A stretch of DNA of 64,000 nt from Arthrobacter sp. U41 (lineage in GTDB: Bacteria; Actinomycetota; Actinomycetes; Actinomycetales; Micrococcaceae): contig NZ_CP015732.1 of assembly GCF_001750145.1 (NCBI RefSeq), positions 186,001 through 250,000 of the forward strand, given 5' to 3'. A program made the position numbers and the translations under genes. Position 1 is the stretch's first letter, and each line of letters starts with the position of its first letter. The notes below the pieces were generated by a model, which saw only the letters and a list, made by a program, of their open reading frames with translations, did no database searches and was not told the origin of the DNA. This document shows positions 12,431-21,244 of the stretch, in pieces.

Positions 12431-13138
12431 CTAGACTTCGGTCAGGACCTTGGTGACGTTGGGGTCAACCGAGATGCCCGGGCCGAACGTGGTGGCGACG
12501 GTGGCCTTCTGGATGTAGCGGCCCTTGGAAGCGGACGGCTTGAGGCGGAGAACCTCTTCCAGAGCGGCTGCGTAGTTCTCGGCCAGCTTCAGGGCATCGA
12601 AGGAAACCTTGCCGATGATGAAGTGCAGGTTCGAGTGCTTGTCGACGCGGAAGTCGATCTTGCCGCCCTTGATGTCGTTGACGGCCTTGGCGACGTCAGC
12701 GGTCACGGTGCCGGTCTTCGGGTTCGGCATCAGGTTACGCGGACCCAGGACCTTACCGAGGCGGCCAACCTTGCCCATGAGGTCAGGGGTGGCGACGGCT
12801 GCGTCGAAGTCGGTCCAGCCGCCCTGGATCTTTTCGATCAGGTCATCGGAACCAACGAAGTCGGCGCCGGCTGCGATTGCAGCCTCAGCCTTCTCGCCCG
12901 TTGCGAAAACGAGGACGCGGGCGGTCTTACCGGTGCCGTGCGGCAGGATAACGGTGCCGCGGACCATCTGGTCAGCCTTACGCGGGTCTACACCCAGGCG
13001 GAAAGCAACCTCAACGGTCGCGTCGAACTTGGACGGGTTGGTGTCCTTTGCCAGCGTCACTGCCTCGAACGGCGCGTAGAACTTCTCCGCGTCGATCTTG
13101 GCTGCGGCTGCCTCATATGCTTTGCTGCGCTTTGCCAT
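12431..13138 (-). CDS. rplA: 50S ribosomal protein L1
   Basis: L1 of the large-subunit E-site stalk, 235 residues from [11 protein letters not shown] (ATG 13138), the usual length. The signature [14 protein letters not shown] is present around residue 130-145. AAGGAG is about 12 bases upstream. Upstream in-frame residues back to 13237 are not L1-like and are excluded. It follows rplK by 141 bases and ends at a bidirectional terminator. L1 is also the usual translational repressor of the rplKA mRNA. Confidence 0.97.
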   Translation of the reverse strand: MAKRSKAYEAAAAKIDAEKFYAPFEAVTLAKDTNPSKFDATVEVAFRLGVDPRKADQMVRGTVILPHGTGKTARVLVFATGEKAEAAIAAGADFVGSDDLIEKIQGGWTDFDAAVATPDLMGKVGRLGKVLGPRNLMPNPKTGTVTADVAKAVNDIKGGKIDFRVDKHSNLHFIIGKVSFDALKLAENYAAALEEVLRLKPSASKGRYIQKATVATTFGPGISVDPNVTKVLTEV

Positions 13139-13279
13139 GCTGCTTACTTCTCCTTGTGCAGTTGTGGTCTGCGGACCGCGCTGGGCCCTGCCACAGTCGG
13201 AACTCCGAACGGTTTGTCCGTCCCGGATTTCCGACATTTCGATGTTTAGGTGGTGCCGGTTGCCCGGCGGGGAAGGCTA

Positions 13280-13711
13280 TTAGCCTTCGACGGTGATACC
13301 CATGGAACGGGCGGTGCCGGCGATGATCTTCGCGGCGCCTTCCAGGCTGGTGGCGTTGAGGTCTTCCATCTTGGTGGTGGCGATCTCGTTAACCTGGGCC
13401 TGGGTCAGCTTGGCAACCTTGACGGTGTGCGGGGTCGGTGAACCCTTGGCAACGCCTGCAGCCTTTTTGATCAGCTCTGCAGCCGGCGGGGTCTTGGTGA
13501 TGAACGTGAATGACCGGTCCTCGTAGACCGTGATTTCAACCGGAATAACGTTGCCGCGCTGGGCTTCCGTCGCAGCGTTGTACGCCTTGCAGAATTCCAT
13601 GATGTTGACACCGTGCTGGCCAAGCGCAGGACCGATCGGCGGGGCCGGGTTAGCGGCACCTGCCTGGATCTGCAGCTTGATGAGGCCGGTGACCTTCTTC
13701 TTGGGAGCCAA
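13280..13711 (-). CDS. rplK: 50S ribosomal protein L11
   Basis: 143 residues with the N-terminal domain ([19 protein letters not shown]) and the C-terminal rRNA-binding domain ([12 protein letters not shown]) complete. The start is a TTG at 13711 with AAGGA seven bases before it; no better ATG exists. L11 forms the GTPase-associated centre and is needed for RelA activation. It lies between nusG and rplA in the standard order. Its leader carries three successive hairpins. Confidence 0.97.
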
Positions 13712-13739
13712 TGTAGGGTCCTTCTCTCAATTACGTCCT

Positions 13740-13826
13740 GGGACACAGGAGCGTGTCTCAGGTTGTTGGCCGCCATGGCGAGGCGGCCGGCCGCCCCTGG
13801 GCTGCTAAAGCGGGCAGCCCGGGGCG
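13740..13826 (-). promoter_or_regulatory. Three hairpins in the nusG-rplK intergenic leader
   Basis: Stems at 13740-13746/13753-13759, 13768-13774/13782-13788 (perfect 7 bp), and 13792-13805/13814-13826 (13 pairs with one bulge) fill the gap between the nusG stop and rplK. They could include the L1-binding site or stabilise the rplK mRNA. Confidence 0.5.
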
Positions 13827-13842
13827 AATTCTGTGGGGATAA

Positions 13843-14700
13843 CTAGATCTTGCTGACCTGGTTGAATGCCAGCGTGACCGGGGTCTCGCGCTCGAAGATG
13901 GAAACCAGCACCACGAGGGTCTGGGAGTCCACCTTGATTTCGGAGATCGTGGCCGGAAGGGTCTCGAAGGGACCTTCCTTGACGATGACCGACTCGCCGA
14001 CCTCGAAGTCGACGTCGACGTGCGCGGCGGCGTGCTTGACCGGCTTGCCCTTCTCGGCCTGCTCTTCTTCGAAGACCGGGGCGAGCATGGAAAAGACCTC
14101 GTCGAGGCGCAGCGGGACCGGGTTGTGGGCGTTGCCCACGAAGCCGGTGACGCCGGGGGTGTGGCGGACGGCGCCCCACGAGGCATCCGTCAGGTCCATG
14201 CGGACCAGGACGTAACCGGGGATGCGGACGCGGTTGATGACCTTGCGCTGAGCGTTCTTGATCTCAACGACTTCCTCCATCGGGACCTGGATCTCGAAGA
14301 TGTAATCTTCCATGTCCAGGGTCTGGATGCGGGTTTCAAGGTTGGCCTTGACGCGGTTTTCGTAGCCTGCGTAGGAGTGGATGACGTACCAGTCACCTTC
14401 CTGGCGGCGCAGCTTGGCCTTGAATTCATCGGCCGGATCAACCTCGGCGGCGGCGGCCGCAGCGGCCAGCGCGTCGTCCGACTCGTCGGCGTCTGCTGCT
14501 TCGTCGCCGGCTTCGGCGGTTTCGTCCTCTGCGGACTCGTCAGCGGCGGCTTCCCCGGCTTCCGCCGTGTCAGCAGCCTCGTCAGCGACGTCGGATTCGG
14601 GCGCAGCAGACACAGCCTCGGACTCTTCCCCGGCTTCCACCGCGGCGTCCTGGCTCTTATCCAGCTCAGTCTCAGTTACCTCGAGCTCCTGCTCAGACAC
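13843..14700 (-). CDS. nusG: Transcription termination/antitermination factor NusG
   Basis: 285 residues. The NGN domain starts near residue 102 ([16 protein letters not shown]) and the KOW domain is near the C-terminus ([14 protein letters not shown]). The first ~95 residues form an extremely acidic Ala/Glu/Asp-rich extension, common in actinobacterial NusG and absent from the E. coli protein. I choose the GTG at 14700 because GGAG precedes it by six bases; an ATG at 14730 would add ten residues. It sits between secE and rplK as usual. NusG couples RNA polymerase to Rho or the ribosome. Confidence 0.96.
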   Translation of the reverse strand: MSEQELEVTETELDKSQDAAVEAGEESEAVSAAPESDVADEAADTAEAGEAAADESAEDETAEAGDEAADADESDDALAAAAAAAEVDPADEFKAKLRRQEGDWYVIHSYAGYENRVKANLETRIQTLDMEDYIFEIQVPMEEVVEIKNAQRKVINRVRIPGYVLVRMDLTDASWGAVRHTPGVTGFVGNAHNPVPLRLDEVFSMLAPVFEEEQAEKGKPVKHAAAHVDVDFEVGESVIVKEGPFETLPATISEIKVDSQTLVVLVSIFERETPVTLAFNQVSKI

Positions 14701-14816
14701 TTGGTCTCCTGCTTCCTCATTGCCTAACATGCCTATTTAAATGACTCAATTCCGCACACCCCGCAGAACCTCCGGTATCCCGGTGGTAATCCACGCAGTC
14801 TGCGGACCGGTCGACT

Positions 14817-15101
14817 CTAGCTGTCCGTGGGGCCCGTGCCGCCGAAGACCCAGCCCACTCCGGTCCCGAAGGCCAGATCCAGCAGGGTGACGAGGAGCAT
14901 CATGATGACCACGAACACCAGCACCACGACCGTGTAGTTGATCAGTTCCCGGCGGGTCGGTGCAACGACCTTCTTCAGTTCGCCGATGACCTGGCGGACG
15001 AAGAGTGCAAGTCGAGCGAAGAGGCCTGCCTTGGGGGCATTCTTGGCGGGGCGGCCACTGGAGCTGCTTGCAGCTGTTTCGGTCACCTGGTCCTCACTCA
15101 T
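14817..15101 (-). CDS. secE: Preprotein translocase subunit SecE
   Basis: 94 residues from ATG 15101 (MSEDQVTETAA). A Ser/Ala/Lys-rich cytosolic N-terminus leads to the conserved FVRQVIGELKKVVAPTRREL segment boundary, then one membrane helix (about residues 62-84). SecE clamps SecY in the translocation channel. The Shine-Dalgarno is weak (GAGG next to the ATG), so a GTG a few codons on cannot be ruled out. It is flanked by tRNA-Trp upstream and nusG downstream, the usual actinobacterial arrangement. The 116-base gap to nusG holds an imperfect stem closed by CCGCAGA/TCTGCGG (14761-14805). Confidence 0.93.
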   Translation of the reverse strand: MSEDQVTETAASSSSGRPAKNAPKAGLFARLALFVRQVIGELKKVVAPTRRELINYTVVVLVFVVIMMLLVTLLDLAFGTGVGWVFGGTGPTDS

Positions 15102-15179
15102 CCTCGCAAAGTCGGATACCCGGCTCTGAACTGAACCATGGTTGCTGCGCTTGTCCCAGTGAAACCGGAACAGCTTGCG

Positions 15180-15252
15180 CAGGGCAGACAGGACTCGAAC
15201 CTGCAACCTGCGGTTTTGGAGACCGCTGCGCTACCAATTGCGCCACTACCCT
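15180..15252 (-). tRNA. tRNA-Trp (anticodon CCA)
   Basis: A 73-base cloverleaf on the minus strand. The acceptor AGGGTAG pairs with CTGCCCT, the discriminator is G, the anticodon loop is CTCCAAA with anticodon CCA, and the T-loop is TTCGAGT. No CCA tail is encoded. It directly precedes secE. Confidence 0.97.
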
Positions 15253-15596
15253 ATGGATCGAAACCCGCTCCGGCCCGTTTCCCCAGACTTCGCTGAGGCG
15301 CAGACCATCATCGTGTTTTCAACACCGGAAAACCATTCTACGCAACAACTGCGCCTACGTCGAACCGGCCACACCGGACCCCCGCCTCCCAGGGAGAAGC
15401 AGAGAGAAAATAGGCGGGAAAACCGGCAAGGGAACCAGAAGGGAAACGGCCGCGAACACCCGCCGCAAACCCGTCCGACGCACCCGCAGTCATATTTCCA
15501 TGCCGGCTCCCCGGTCGATCCGGTGAACAGCATAGAGTGGATTCCGTCGAATCCCACAAACAGCCACTGAGGCTGCAAGCGAAGAATGGACCCGCG
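15253..15596. other. Divergent gap between tRNA-Trp and the aminotransferase
   Basis: 344 bases holding the predicted tRNA-Trp/secE promoter (15335-15364, minus). On the plus strand a TAGAGT box near 15533-15538 would give a leader of about 50 bases for the aminotransferase. No reading frame here has coding character. Confidence 0.45.
15335..15364 (-). promoter_or_regulatory. Predicted promoter of tRNA-Trp/secE
   Basis: TTCGAC (15359-15364) and TAGAAT (15335-15340) on the minus strand, 18 bases apart. Transcription would start about 75 bases before the tRNA. Confidence 0.45.
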
Positions 15597-16814
15597 ATGC
15601 CCGCCGCCCGCATTTCACAGCGAATTTCCGCCATAGCCGAATCTGCCACGCTGGCTGTTGATGCCAAGGCGAAGGCGTTGAAGGCGGCCGGCCGCCCGGT
15701 TATCGGCTTCGGCGCCGGCGAGCCGGACTTCCCGACCCCCGATTACATCGTGCAGGCAGCCATCGAAGCCGCCGTCCAGCCCAAGTTCCACCGCTACTCC
15801 CCCGCCGGCGGCCTGCCGGAGCTGAAGCAGGCCATTGCGGCCAAGACGTTCCGTGATTCCGGCTACAAGGCCGAGGCCTCCCAGGTGCTCGTCACCAACG
15901 GCGGCAAGCAGGCCGTCTACAACACCTTCGCCACCCTGCTCGACCCCGGCGACGAGGTCATTGTCCCCACACCGTTCTGGACCACTTACCCGGAGGCCAT
16001 CCGGCTCGCCGGAGGCGTGCCGGTCGAAGTCTTCGCCGGGCCGGAGCAGGACTACCTGGTCACGGTGGAGCAGCTCGAGGGCGCCCTCACGGAACGCAGC
16101 AAGATCCTGCTCTTCGTCTCCCCCTCCAACCCCACCGGCGCTGTGTACTCGCCGGAGCAGGTCAAGGAGATCGGCCAGTGGGCCGCCTCCAAGGGCCTGT
16201 GGGTGGTCACGGATGAGATCTATGAGCACCTGACGTACGACGGCGTGCCCTTCACCTCGATCGCAACGGCCGTCCCGGAGCTGGGCGACAAGGTGGTCAT
16301 CCTCAACGGTGTTGCGAAGACCTATGCCATGACGGGCTGGCGTGTCGGCTGGATGATCGGCCCGGCCGATGTCATCAAGGCCGCCACCAACCTGCAGTCC
16401 CACGCCACCTCCAACGTGTCCAACATTCCGCAGATGGCTGCCCTCGCCGCGGTGTCCGGACCGCTGACCGCTGTCGAGGAGATGAAGCTCGCCTTCGACC
16501 GGCGCCGCAAAGCCATCGTGGCCGGGCTGAACGCCATTGAGGGCGTTGAATGCCCGACGCCGAAGGGGGCCTTCTACGTCTACGCGGACGTCCGCGCCCT
16601 GCTCGGCAAGGAGTTCCCGTCCGCGAACGGCCCAGTCCGGCCGTCGACGTCGGCAGAACTGGCCACCCTGATCCTGGATGAGGTCGAAGTGGCGGTGGTT
16701 CCGGGCGAGGCGTTCGGCCCCTCCGGCTACCTGCGCCTCTCCTACGCCCTCGGCGACGAGGACCTGGCCACCGGCGTCGCCCGCCTGCAGGACTTCCTCG
16801 GCAAGGCCAAATAG
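15597..16814 (+). CDS. Pyridoxal-phosphate aminotransferase, aspartate aminotransferase type
   Basis: 405-residue fold-type I, class I aminotransferase. Aspartate + 2-oxoglutarate to oxaloacetate + glutamate is the most likely reaction. Recognisable blocks are [15 protein letters not shown] near residue 35, [11 protein letters not shown] around residue 180, and the cofactor-binding Lys241 in [13 protein letters not shown]. Start ATG 15597 ([11 protein letters not shown]) fits the family; a longer frame from 15537 adds an unrelated N-terminus. It is divergent from tRNA-Trp/secE and convergent with the response regulator. Exact amino-acid preference cannot be settled from sequence. Confidence 0.92.
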   Translation: MPAARISQRISAIAESATLAVDAKAKALKAAGRPVIGFGAGEPDFPTPDYIVQAAIEAAVQPKFHRYSPAGGLPELKQAIAAKTFRDSGYKAEASQVLVTNGGKQAVYNTFATLLDPGDEVIVPTPFWTTYPEAIRLAGGVPVEVFAGPEQDYLVTVEQLEGALTERSKILLFVSPSNPTGAVYSPEQVKEIGQWAASKGLWVVTDEIYEHLTYDGVPFTSIATAVPELGDKVVILNGVAKTYAMTGWRVGWMIGPADVIKAATNLQSHATSNVSNIPQMAALAAVSGPLTAVEEMKLAFDRRRKAIVAGLNAIEGVECPTPKGAFYVYADVRALLGKEFPSANGPVRPSTSAELATLILDEVEVAVVPGEAFGPSGYLRLSYALGDEDLATGVARLQDFLGKAK

Positions 16815-16843
16815 CACCCTCCCGCAGATCCTGCAGCAATAAA

Positions 16844-17031
16844 CCCGACGCTCCCGCACCACGCACCCGGGACATGTCCGGCCGCAATGACCAACAGTGG
16901 GCAGAATGCCGTTCTGCCCACTGTTGGCGTTTAAGAATGTGCATGTCCAGGTTGCGGGAGCGTCGGGCGTTGGACCGCCGAACCTGCGGGAGCGTCGGGC
17001 GGTGAACCGCCAAACCTGAGGGAGCGTCGGG
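16844..17031. repeat. Composite repeat: 15-bp inverted ends and 32-bp tandem units
   Basis: The 15-base word CCCGACGCTCCCGCA at 16844-16858 returns as its exact reverse complement at 16953-16967 and 16985-16999, and with one change at 17017-17031. The last three copies are spaced exactly 32 bases apart. A perfect 16-bp palindrome is nested between the inverted copies. The element fills the space between two convergent genes and looks like a REP/MITE-type repeat. Confidence 0.7.
16891..16927. terminator. Perfect 16-bp hairpin between convergent genes
   Basis: Arms 16891-16906 and 16912-16927 with loop TGCCG. It lies between the stops of the aminotransferase and the response regulator, and may end transcription from both. 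The core CCAACAGTGGGC also occurs near 7656. Confidence 0.6.
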
Positions 17032-17040
17032 TGTTTTGGG

Positions 17041-17715
17041 CTAGAGGAGGCGGCGTTCGGCGGCCCAGCGGGTAAGTTCGTGCCGGCTGGAGAGCTGGAG
17101 CTTGCGCAGCACCGCCGAGACGTGGGTTTCCACGGTCTTGATCGAGATGAACAATTCCTTGGCGACTTCCTTGTAGCTGTAGCCGCGGGCGATCAGCCGC
17201 ATCACCTCAAGCTCGCGGGCGGACAGCCTGTCCAGTTCATCGTCCGCGATGTCGGCCGGGGCGGTGCCGAAGGCGTCCAGCACAAAGCCCGCCAGCCGGG
17301 GCGAGAAGACGGCGTCCCCGCCCGCGACCCGACGGACGGCGTCCGAAATTTCGGCCCCGGAAATCGTCTTGGTGACATAGCCGCGGGCGCCTGCCCGGAT
17401 CACCGAGACGACGTCCTCGGCCGCGTCCGAGACGCTCAGGGCCAGGAACCGGGTGCTGCCCATCAAGGGCGCCGAGCCGGCCAGCACTTCGCGGCCGCCC
17501 CCGCCGAGTCCGCCCGGAAGATGGACATCGAGGAGCACGACGTCGGGACGCACGGCCGCAATCACGGCCACGGCCTCCTCCACCGTTCCGGCCTCGCCGG
17601 CAACGACGATGTTCGGGTCCAGATCGGCCTTCAGGCCGGACCGGAAGATGGCGTGGTCATCAACGATGACCACCCTGATCCCCGCAGCCGGGCCCCCCGC
17701 TTCGGTGTTGCTCAC
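17041..17715 (-). CDS. NarL/LuxR-family response regulator, LiaR/EsrR-like
   Basis: 224 residues: a receiver domain (about 13-130) with acidic pocket Asp19/Asp20 and phospho-acceptor Asp63 in VVLLDVHLPGG, and a C-terminal LuxR helix-turn-helix (about 160-224; ELEVMRLIARGYSYKEVAKEL). The ATG overlaps the stop of the upstream kinase by four bases, so translation is coupled and the pair is a two-component system. With the divergent PspC/LiaF-like genes it resembles LiaFSR of Firmicutes and EsrISR of Corynebacterium, which respond to cell-envelope stress. That role is inferred from organisation. Confidence 0.9.
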   Translation of the reverse strand: MSNTEAGGPAAGIRVVIVDDHAIFRSGLKADLDPNIVVAGEAGTVEEAVAVIAAVRPDVVLLDVHLPGGLGGGGREVLAGSAPLMGSTRFLALSVSDAAEDVVSVIRAGARGYVTKTISGAEISDAVRRVAGGDAVFSPRLAGFVLDAFGTAPADIADDELDRLSARELEVMRLIARGYSYKEVAKELFISIKTVETHVSAVLRKLQLSSRHELTRWAAERRLL

Positions 17716-19148
17716 AGTCGTACCTCTCCGTTGCTGTTATTGCCCGGTGCTCCGGCGGGCGCCGCCGCTGAGAGGGGCAGTGCCAACCGCACCTCGGTGC
17801 CGTCCGGGCTGCTGTTGATGGTCGCGGTGCCGCCGTGGCGGTTCATCCGGCCGATGATCGATTCGCGGACGCCCAGCCGGTCCGCGGGGAGTGCGTCCGG
17901 GTCGAAGCCGGGACCGCGGTCCTTCACGAACACCTCCGCCAGGCCGTCGGTCACTTCCAGGTACACCGACACGGCGCCGCCGCCGTGCCGGGCCGCGTTC
18001 AGCATCGCCTCGCGGGCCGCCTGGACGAGGGCCTCGTGACGTTCGGACATGGCGCAGTCGCCCACGGCGACCACCTCGACGGCGTGGCCCAGCGCGTCCT
18101 CCACTTCCGCCGCCGCGGACTGGATGCCCTCCGACAATTGCCCGGCTTCCTTGCCCGGGTCCCGGTACAGCCAGCCTCTCAACTCGCGCTCCTGGGCGCG
18201 GGCGAGGCGCACGATGTCGGTCTCGTTGCCGGCGCGCCGCTGGATCAGGGCCAGCGTCTGCAGCACGGAGTCGTGCAGGTGCGCGGCGATCTCGGCCCGT
18301 TCGGTGGCGCGGACCCGCCCGGCCCGCTCCGCCTCCAGGTCCCGCCAGAATTTCAGCCCCCACGGCAGGAGGACAAGGGCCACGCCGCCCAGCACCGCCA
18401 CCGAGGACAGCAGGGCCAGCCAGGTCTGTTCCCAGGACCCGGAGCCGGAGACCATAACCAGGACCCCGGCCACCACGAGCGCCAGCCCGGCCGCCAGACG
18501 GGCCCAGCCGCCGGCCTGGTTGGCCTTGGTCCGGTCCACGAGACCGGCCCGGCGGGTCTCGTCCAGCTGCATCCAGGCGATGGCGGCGCCGCCCAGGATT
18601 GCCGCGACCGGGATGAGGGTTCCGAGCGGAACATCGACCCCGAGCAGGCGGGCGATCAGGATTCCGGCGGCAAGCAGCAGTCCCGCGCCGAGCAGAATCT
18701 CCTTGCCGTAGCGCATCCCGGTGACCCTGCTGCGCCAGGTGTCGGCGGGAACCGCCCCGGCCGGCGCGGCTGCAACTTCCGGGGCGGGCCCGCCCGGGGA
18801 GGCGCCCGGGGTGGCGGCCGGCGGCCCGGCGGAGGGGGCCGGAAAGGTCTCGGCGTAAGGCGCGTAGGCCTCGGACAGGGGGGCCGCGAAGGGTGCGCTG
18901 ACCGCCGGGGCGATGGGCGACGCCGGCTGGCGGGCATGGCGCTTGGCGCTCTCGTCGGCGGTGGGAACCATAATCCAGAGCCAGGCATAGAACGCGACAC
19001 CGGCACCGCCGGCGAGCGCCGCCACCACCATGCCGGTCCGGACCAGCCGCACCGGCCAGCCCAGATGCCGGGCGAGGCCGGCGCAGACGCCGGCGATCAC
19101 CCGGTCGCTGCCGCGGACCAGCGGCGGACGGGACCCGGCGGTTGTCAT
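17712..19148 (-). CDS. PspC-domain sensor histidine kinase, LiaS/EsrS-like
   Basis: 478 residues. The N-terminus is a PspC domain (about 9-63; DRVIAGVCAGLARHLG). A Pro/Ala linker follows, then four to five predicted membrane helices (about 145-260), and a HisKA_3-type dimerisation helix with phospho-acceptor His292 in HLHDSVLQTLALIQ. The ATP-binding domain has an N-box-like NAARHGGG and a G-box DRGPGFDP. It is a NarL-type kinase and pairs with the overlapping regulator. Having a PspC domain fused to the kinase joins membrane-stress sensing and signalling in one protein. It is divergent from the LiaF/PspC-like gene at 19273, with TCAGGG repeats between. Confidence 0.92.
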   Translation of the reverse strand: MTTAGSRPPLVRGSDRVIAGVCAGLARHLGWPVRLVRTGMVVAALAGGAGVAFYAWLWIMVPTADESAKRHARQPASPIAPAVSAPFAAPLSEAYAPYAETFPAPSAGPPAATPGASPGGPAPEVAAAPAGAVPADTWRSRVTGMRYGKEILLGAGLLLAAGILIARLLGVDVPLGTLIPVAAILGGAAIAWMQLDETRRAGLVDRTKANQAGGWARLAAGLALVVAGVLVMVSGSGSWEQTWLALLSSVAVLGGVALVLLPWGLKFWRDLEAERAGRVRATERAEIAAHLHDSVLQTLALIQRRAGNETDIVRLARAQERELRGWLYRDPGKEAGQLSEGIQSAAAEVEDALGHAVEVVAVGDCAMSERHEALVQAAREAMLNAARHGGGAVSVYLEVTDGLAEVFVKDRGPGFDPDALPADRLGVRESIIGRMNRHGGTATINSSPDGTEVRLALPLSAAAPAGAPGNNSNGEVRL

Positions 19149-19167
19149 GAGTCAATCCAAACACGGA

Positions 19168-19227
19168 TCAGGGTTCCCCGGACCCGTTTCCGGCCCTAAC
19201 CGGGGGTGACTCAGGGACAGTTCAGGG
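19168..19227. promoter_or_regulatory. Three TCAGGG direct repeats in the divergent PspC/kinase promoter
   Basis: TCAGGG occurs at 19168, 19211 and 19222 in the 124-base gap between the kinase and the PspC/LiaF-like gene. The last two are 11 bases apart, one helical turn, and the first and third are both followed by GTTCCCC or a close variant. They are candidate sites for the NarL-type regulator controlling both directions. Confidence 0.5.
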
Positions 19228-19272
19228 TGTTCCCCAGTAGAGCGGATCCGTCGCGGACGGGAGGATCGAGGT

Positions 19273-20943
19273 ATGAATCCGCACACTCCCATCCCCGATG
19301 AAGGCCCCGACCCGGCAGGCCGCACTGCCGGGCAGCCCGCAGACCAGCCGGGAGGGCAGGCCGCCGGAGAACCGGCCGCCCGGCCGGCAAACACCTCCGG
19401 CAGTTCCGCGGCAGGCCAGAAGCCGGCTGCAGACTCGGCCGCCACCGCTCCGCTGGATACTTCCGCGACTCTCCCGCTGGACTTTTCGGCCGGATCCACC
19501 GGCCCCGGAACGCCTCCGCCCCCGCCGCCGTACACCGGCCCGGCAACCCCGCCGCCCCACGCCGGCCCGTCACCGCTGCCGCGCTACACCGGACCGGCAC
19601 CCCTGCCAGGCGCTGCCCAGCCGCAGAACTTCTTCGACTGGATCCGCAGCCAGGGCATCTCCCGCGGCCGCGAGCGCTGGGTCGGCGGGGTCGCCAGCGG
19701 CATCGCCCAGCGTTTCGGCGTTGACCCGCTGATTGTCCGCGGCATCCTGATCGTCCTGACAGTCTTCGCCGGCGTCGGCGTCCTTCTCTACGGCATCGCC
19801 TGGGCCCTCCTGCCGGAACCCGACGGCCGCATCCACGTCCAGGAGGCGGCCGCCGGCCGCTGGTCCTCCGGAATGACCGGCGCGTTGATCACCTCGATCA
19901 TCGGCTTCCCCAGCCTGGGCACCGGCGTCTGGGGCTGGGACCGCTTCGGCTTCGGCCCCTTCCTCTGGACCGTTTTCTGGGTGGGCGGCGTCATCTACTT
20001 CATCTACTACCTGACACAGCGCAACAAGCCCCGGATCGCCCCCGTGTCCTCGGGTCCCCAGCCCGGAGCCCCGGAAGGCCCCGCCAACCCGGCGGGCCCG
20101 GCAACGCCGGCCGGGACGGCGCCCTTCGCCACGACCGGCTCCGGCGCGTCCGGTGCGCTGCCCCGGTATGGCGAGTCGGCAGTGCCCCGCCCGGCCTGGG
20201 GCACGCCCCCGCCCTCTGGCCCCACCCCTCCCGCCGGCGGCTACTACCAGCCTCCCGCGGGCGGCTACTACCGTCCGGTGCCCGACGGCGGATACGTCCC
20301 GCCGACCAAGGCCCCGAACTTCGGCCCCGGCGCCCCCGCCGTCGCGGTCACCGCGGGCCTCGCCCTGCTGGTGGGCGGCGGCCTGAAGGCCCTCGACGTC
20401 GCGAACGTGATCGATCTCGGCACCTCCAGCAACGCCGTCGTCTGGGCCAGCGCCGCGGCGGTCCTGGGTCTCGGCATCCTCATCGCCGGCCTCAGGGGCC
20501 GCACCTCGGGCATCCTCGGGTTCTTCGCCGTTGTCGCCCTGATCACCGGCGGCATCTACAGCGTGCTACCCAACGGGGACCGTTTCCGCCCGCAAAATGC
20601 CGACTGGTCACCGGTGAGCATCGAGCAGGCCCGTGACGGCTTCGACATCACGGCCGGCAACGGCACCGTGGACCTGACCAGGCTCCCGCTCAACCCGCCG
20701 CTGGGAACCGACCTTGTGGTCCCCATCGACGCGACAGCGAGCAACCTCACGGTGGTCATCCCGGACACCGTTCCGGTGCAGATCCGCGCCGACATGACCA
20801 TGGGCAACCTCAATGAAGGCAGCCAGAACTACGGAGGCATGACCAGCCAGCAAAGCAACTACAACACCGGCAGGCCGGGAGCGACGCTGATCATCACGAT
20901 CGACGGCACCTTCAGCAACGTAACCATCAAGGAAGGAAACTGA
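19273..20943 (+). CDS. PspC-domain membrane protein with LiaF-like C-terminus
   Basis: 556 residues. A Pro/Ala-rich cytosolic N-terminus (1-120) leads to a PspC domain at about 125-190 (GRERWVGGVASGIAQRFG), then further membrane helices and a second Pro/Gly/Tyr-rich linker (about 260-345, with GGYYQPPAGGYYRP). Three to four more helices follow, ending in a C-terminal domain of ~120 residues resembling the LiaF/DUF2154 cell-wall-antibiotic-response domain (TASNLTVVIPDTVPVQI). Probable negative regulator or stress sensor for the divergent kinase/regulator pair, by analogy with LiaF/EsrI. The next two membrane genes follow with tiny gaps, so the three are one operon. Confidence 0.85.
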   Translation: MNPHTPIPDEGPDPAGRTAGQPADQPGGQAAGEPAARPANTSGSSAAGQKPAADSAATAPLDTSATLPLDFSAGSTGPGTPPPPPPYTGPATPPPHAGPSPLPRYTGPAPLPGAAQPQNFFDWIRSQGISRGRERWVGGVASGIAQRFGVDPLIVRGILIVLTVFAGVGVLLYGIAWALLPEPDGRIHVQEAAAGRWSSGMTGALITSIIGFPSLGTGVWGWDRFGFGPFLWTVFWVGGVIYFIYYLTQRNKPRIAPVSSGPQPGAPEGPANPAGPATPAGTAPFATTGSGASGALPRYGESAVPRPAWGTPPPSGPTPPAGGYYQPPAGGYYRPVPDGGYVPPTKAPNFGPGAPAVAVTAGLALLVGGGLKALDVANVIDLGTSSNAVVWASAAAVLGLGILIAGLRGRTSGILGFFAVVALITGGIYSVLPNGDRFRPQNADWSPVSIEQARDGFDITAGNGTVDLTRLPLNPPLGTDLVVPIDATASNLTVVIPDTVPVQIRADMTMGNLNEGSQNYGGMTSQQSNYNTGRPGATLIITIDGTFSNVTIKEGN

Positions 20944-20944
20944 C

Positions 20945-21241
20945 ATGAGCAGCTATGACGCACCGACCGGCAGCACCGACGGCAGCAGCCCGGCTGCTCC
21001 CCCGCGGTCCGGCAATCCGGAGCCTCCGGAGGATTCCCGGGCCCGCGTGGGCACCATTGTCTGGGGGCTGATCGTGGTGGCCCTCGCCGTGCTCATCATC
21101 GTCGCCCAGCTCGGCATCGTGGCGCTCAACGGCACCTACGTGGTGATCGGCCTGATGATCGGCGCCGGCGCGGCACTCGTGATCGGCGGGCTGCTCTCGG
21201 CCCGCGGGCGTGACAAAGCCGCCCCGACAGGGAAGGCTTGA
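20945..21241 (+). CDS. Small two-helix membrane protein in the PspC operon
   Basis: 98 residues. A Ser/Pro-rich, probably cytosolic start (1-32) is followed by two hydrophobic helices (about 36-58 and 63-84) and a short basic tail. No catalytic motif. Its ATG is one base after the preceding stop and the next gene starts three bases after its own stop, so it is translated with both PspC proteins. A structural or regulatory partner in the envelope-stress module is the simplest inference. Confidence 0.75.
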   Translation: MSSYDAPTGSTDGSSPAAPPRSGNPEPPEDSRARVGTIVWGLIVVALAVLIIVAQLGIVALNGTYVVIGLMIGAGAALVIGGLLSARGRDKAAPTGKA

Positions 21242-21244
21242 ACC

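Noticed and set aside
15180..15206. Upstream extension of secE to an ATG at 15206
   Set aside because: It would run through the tRNA-Trp gene, and the added residues are not SecE-like.
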